Assembly (NCBI GenBank): GCA_022829145.1
Contig: CM040745.1
Coordinates: 35,556,406 to 35,620,405 of the forward strand
Length of the DNA: 64,000 bases
Direction of reading: 5' to 3'
DNA from: Albula goreensis
Taxonomy: Eukaryota; Chordata; Actinopteri; Albuliformes; Albulidae
The notes under the pieces are model-generated. The model did not search any database and was not told the DNA's origin. It saw only the letters and a list, made by a program, of their open reading frames with translations. Below, piece by piece: positions 61,301 through 64,000 of the stretch. Numbering within the stretch: position 1 is the first letter of the stretch; every line of letters begins with the position of its first letter. Position numbers and translations under genes: made by a program.

Positions 61301-63384
61301 CTGTTGTTCTGTAATTAATTTTAATCCAATAAATTAGTAAACCATGATCGTGCGTGACAGTAGTTGAATGGGGCCGTAGGAGTGAACTCAGGTTGCGCTC
61401 GGCGACTGGTCTGAGCATGTATGTGGATGTTTTATAGAAATTCAATACATCCTAAATAAAGGGTGATGCTTTTGTTTTCAGGCTTATGGGTTATGGTAGT
61501 GACAGTTGAGATGAGTTTTCCAGAGCCCATTAGTATGGAGTTATACACTAAACTGTCAAATCATTGACTTGTTTGAACCAATCAAAAATGCTTATTCCTC
61601 TCCTAAGCCAACGTGGTCATTGGTCCAAATCACAGTCATGGACACTATATCGTAAGGAAGGTACCTGACAGGATGGTTCGCATACTTTTTTTGTTTTGAA
61701 AAATCCATTTGTGTGAGTGTGTATGTGTATACATTGTTGTTTCTGGGTGAGAAACACATTGTGAGAACACACTATTTTGAGACATGCAGGTTTGGCTTTC
61801 TGGTGCCCTTAAATAACCCACAGCTCCAACCATTGCTCCTGTTGAGAGTATATCATTCCAGTGAGCTTGATGTAGCCGTTTTGCTAAGACACCTGTAGGT
61901 GCTCGCAGGTGAACAGTGCGGAAGCACCTGTTTCTTTGATGCAGGCGAATGGAAATTTTACTTGCTACAGTTGTCACTGTCTTTCTATCTCTGTCACTTT
62001 CCCCTCCCTCTCTTTCTCCCCTCCCTCTTTCCCTCCCTCCATACCATCCTCTGCCAGCTCGTGTCATATCTCCTCGCTGAGTCTCTCCCAGGACACCCAG
62101 CCTAATCTTTATGAGAGGAACGCGGGGTGCCGAGGGCCACTGCGCAGGCCAGACAGGTTCCGGCTCTTTCCAAACCTCGTTGAGGGACCGTTACAAGGAG
62201 CAGACCTCCTTCTCACCTCCCTTAACACACTCCCAGCAGAGCCAATTAAAATTTGTGTTAGCCACAGCGCCCCACACACGCACACAAATCCCAGTTTGCG
62301 CTGTAGGACTGGAGCCAGATCAGTCTGTCTAGATGCTGTATGATCGCTTCGACTTCACTCGAGCCGCAGCTCATGGCTTTGCCTTGAATCCGGGCATTCG
62401 CTAAGACTGAGAAGACCGTCTGGGCTTTATCTAAGGTTTAATTCAGGTTGTACAAAAAGGCAGAAAGAGATCTTTGTCTCTTAAAGTCCCTTTTTCTGAA
62501 TATGCGGATCCTGTACAAGTAAGTCATCCTCTGGTAGTCAAGATGTCTGGTCCTGGTGTACGAGGCTTTGAGCCAAAGCTGATGGCATTAAAACAGGCTA
62601 AGAAATCCATTTTCTGCTTTTCATCTGATAGTATTCTTCACAGGGTTGTTGGAGTACTGCGTGGGATGGAGGTGAATGGTGAAGGAGAGTGTGGTGTCTG
62701 CAATATCTCTCACAACTTTGCGGGGTCTAGAGACTGCTCTTAGTGGTGGTACAGGTGTAAAGGCGCTAAGTTACGAGCCTCATCGGTTGCCTTGTAACCA
62801 GAGGCTGAGGGAAACAGGAAACTATTGACACGTTGACCGCCATTGTAATCACTCACCCCCTGCCCACTTCCTCACCAAAACAGCTCACTAAAGAGCAATT
62901 ATCCCTTGCTCTCTCTCTAACTGAGGACAGTTGGTTTTGAATTACCTCCCAAAATGGCCTTCTGAAGTCTGGTGCGAGCAGGAGGGGTGTTTGGGGGGGA
63001 AATCTGAACCTGTTTCTGAGTGTTCCTGAGGGCTGCGGCATGTGCCCCGAGGTCTCATGGGAAATGGAGTTCAATGTGTATGTGTGTGTGTGGAATGTTT
63101 CTGAGCCATATCTCATTTTCTGCTGAAGTGTTTTGAGTTTATTGCTGGTGTTTGCAAAGGCAGGTGGTTGGAGGGGCTGGGTTCAGTCAGCTGGGAGTTT
63201 GGGGAGGTGTGTGGGAGGACCAAAAGGAGGTGCAGGGTACATTTCTATGCCTGATGGAGCTGCAGGGATGTGAAGTAAACGTCTGTGTGCCTCATTGTGT
63301 GTGTATGACATCCATGTCCCAGGATGCATGAAGTTCTGTATGGGTTGATGTGTGTGATTACATTTAATTGTACTTTGTTTTGTG

Positions 63385-63485
63385 TGAGTGCGTGCGTGCG
63401 TGGGTGGGTGGGTGGGTGGGTGGGTGGTGTGTGTGTATGTATGTATGTGTGTGTGTGTGTGTGTGGGTGGGTGGGTGGGTGGGTG
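63385..63485. repeat. (TGGG)n / (TG)n compound microsatellite
   Basis: GTGCG units, then (GTGG)n, (TG)n with GTAT variants, and a second (GTGG)n block. The frames here encode repeat artefacts on both strands. Confidence 0.9.
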
Positions 63486-64000
63486 TCTGCAGGCTTTTGT
63501 AGCGGGGGAACACTCAAGGTAAAGGAGTAGTAGCAGCTGCTATTTCTTTTGATCAGCCTATAAAAGTGTCAGATTGAGTGACAAGCAAAATGACAGTAAT
63601 ATCAGAGAATAAATTGAGCTAAAAATGTAAGTCTCTCACTCCGACATATGTTTTTCAGATTCTGTCCAAGCACTGGCAGTTTCTTTTTATGTTGGAATGG
63701 TAGCTTGTAATAATCGAATCACATGGGGAAAAACACAAAGAATGAGTTCACACACTATCGATACCTCATATTTGTAGATTGGAGGCACATAACATTTGTC
63801 ATACATTCTTTATGATGTCCAATATCTGTATGGATAAGTTATCTATAATGAGTGTATTCCAGGCGTTTTGCTGTTTCAGTCAATGATTGCATTCACGTCA
63901 TAGAAAAATTGCAGATGTAGGTAGGTGAATTCAAAATGTATCAGACGATATCCAATCTCAACAAAAGAACCACACTGGAAAAAATATGAGCATAATAATG

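Larger units (their letters stand above)
55319..64000 (+). other. Probable first intron of the putative nck2
   Basis: No coding exon with a recognisable domain was found. It contains an exon-like block at 57648-57750, CpG-richer patches at 58400-58720 and 60600-61130, a ZNF143-like site near 58285 and a TGGG/TG microsatellite at 63385-63485. Intronic enhancers are likely but unproven. Confidence 0.4.

Noticed and set aside
61645..62343. Frames of 140 and 144 codons on opposite strands
   Set aside because: They overlap each other, cross CT-rich simple sequence, and show no domain or splice support.
63245..63530. Thr-His-Pro and Gly-Trp-Val repeat proteins
   Set aside because: Translation of the TGGG/TG microsatellite.

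Overview
The window looks like nuclear DNA of a ray-finned fish. It has vertebrate genes with short exons and GT-AG introns, AT-rich noncoding DNA, and remnants of fish-type transposable elements (tRNA-SINE tails, a 5S-rRNA-derived SINE, Tc1/mariner, hAT, and a CR1-like LINE scrap). The species cannot be told from the sequence. There is no bacterial, plasmid or CRISPR content.

Layout. (1) 1-2075: the last two coding exons and 3' UTR of an ashwin (human C2orf49) homologue on the + strand. (2) 4470-11799: a complete fhl2 coding region on the - strand, five coding exons joining to a 279-residue four-and-a-half-LIM protein, convergent with ashwin. (3) 12-39 kb: noncoding DNA upstream of fhl2 with candidate 5' exons or promoters (12.3-12.7 kb, 18.4-18.5 kb), GC-richer unexplained blocks, simple repeats and transposon remnants. 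One isolated CRE+TATA promoter-like site lies at 36.84-36.9 kb. (4) 39482-41082: complete dph3 on the + strand, three exons and 84 residues, with a ZNF143/STAF-type promoter motif and CTCF-like motifs on both sides. (5) 42-54 kb: a dispersed repeat, a CCAAT/GC-box promoter-like region (43.8 kb), a 100-codon hAT-transposase-like frame, a possible exon with a stop right after its ATG (44.7 kb), a degenerate minisatellite, a 208-codon frame of unknown meaning, and a 5S SINE. (6) 55.0-55.3 kb: a CRE-containing promoter-like region and a noncoding first exon with a strong donor on the + strand, followed by about 8.7 kb of probable intron. From the human order C2orf49(+)-FHL2(-)-NCK2(+), this exon is probably the start of nck2, but no nck2 coding exon lies in the window.

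The genes do not form a pathway. Fhl2 is a muscle LIM scaffold and transcription cofactor, Dph3 supplies electrons for diphthamide synthesis on eEF2, ashwin is a nuclear protein linked to the tRNA-ligase complex, and Nck2 (inferred) is an SH2/SH3 adaptor. The main architectural point is that human C2orf49-FHL2-NCK2 synteny seems conserved, with dph3 (on another chromosome in human) sitting between fhl2 and the putative nck2. I found no convincing new multi-gene system. The most interesting leads are the unassigned exon-like and promoter-like elements.
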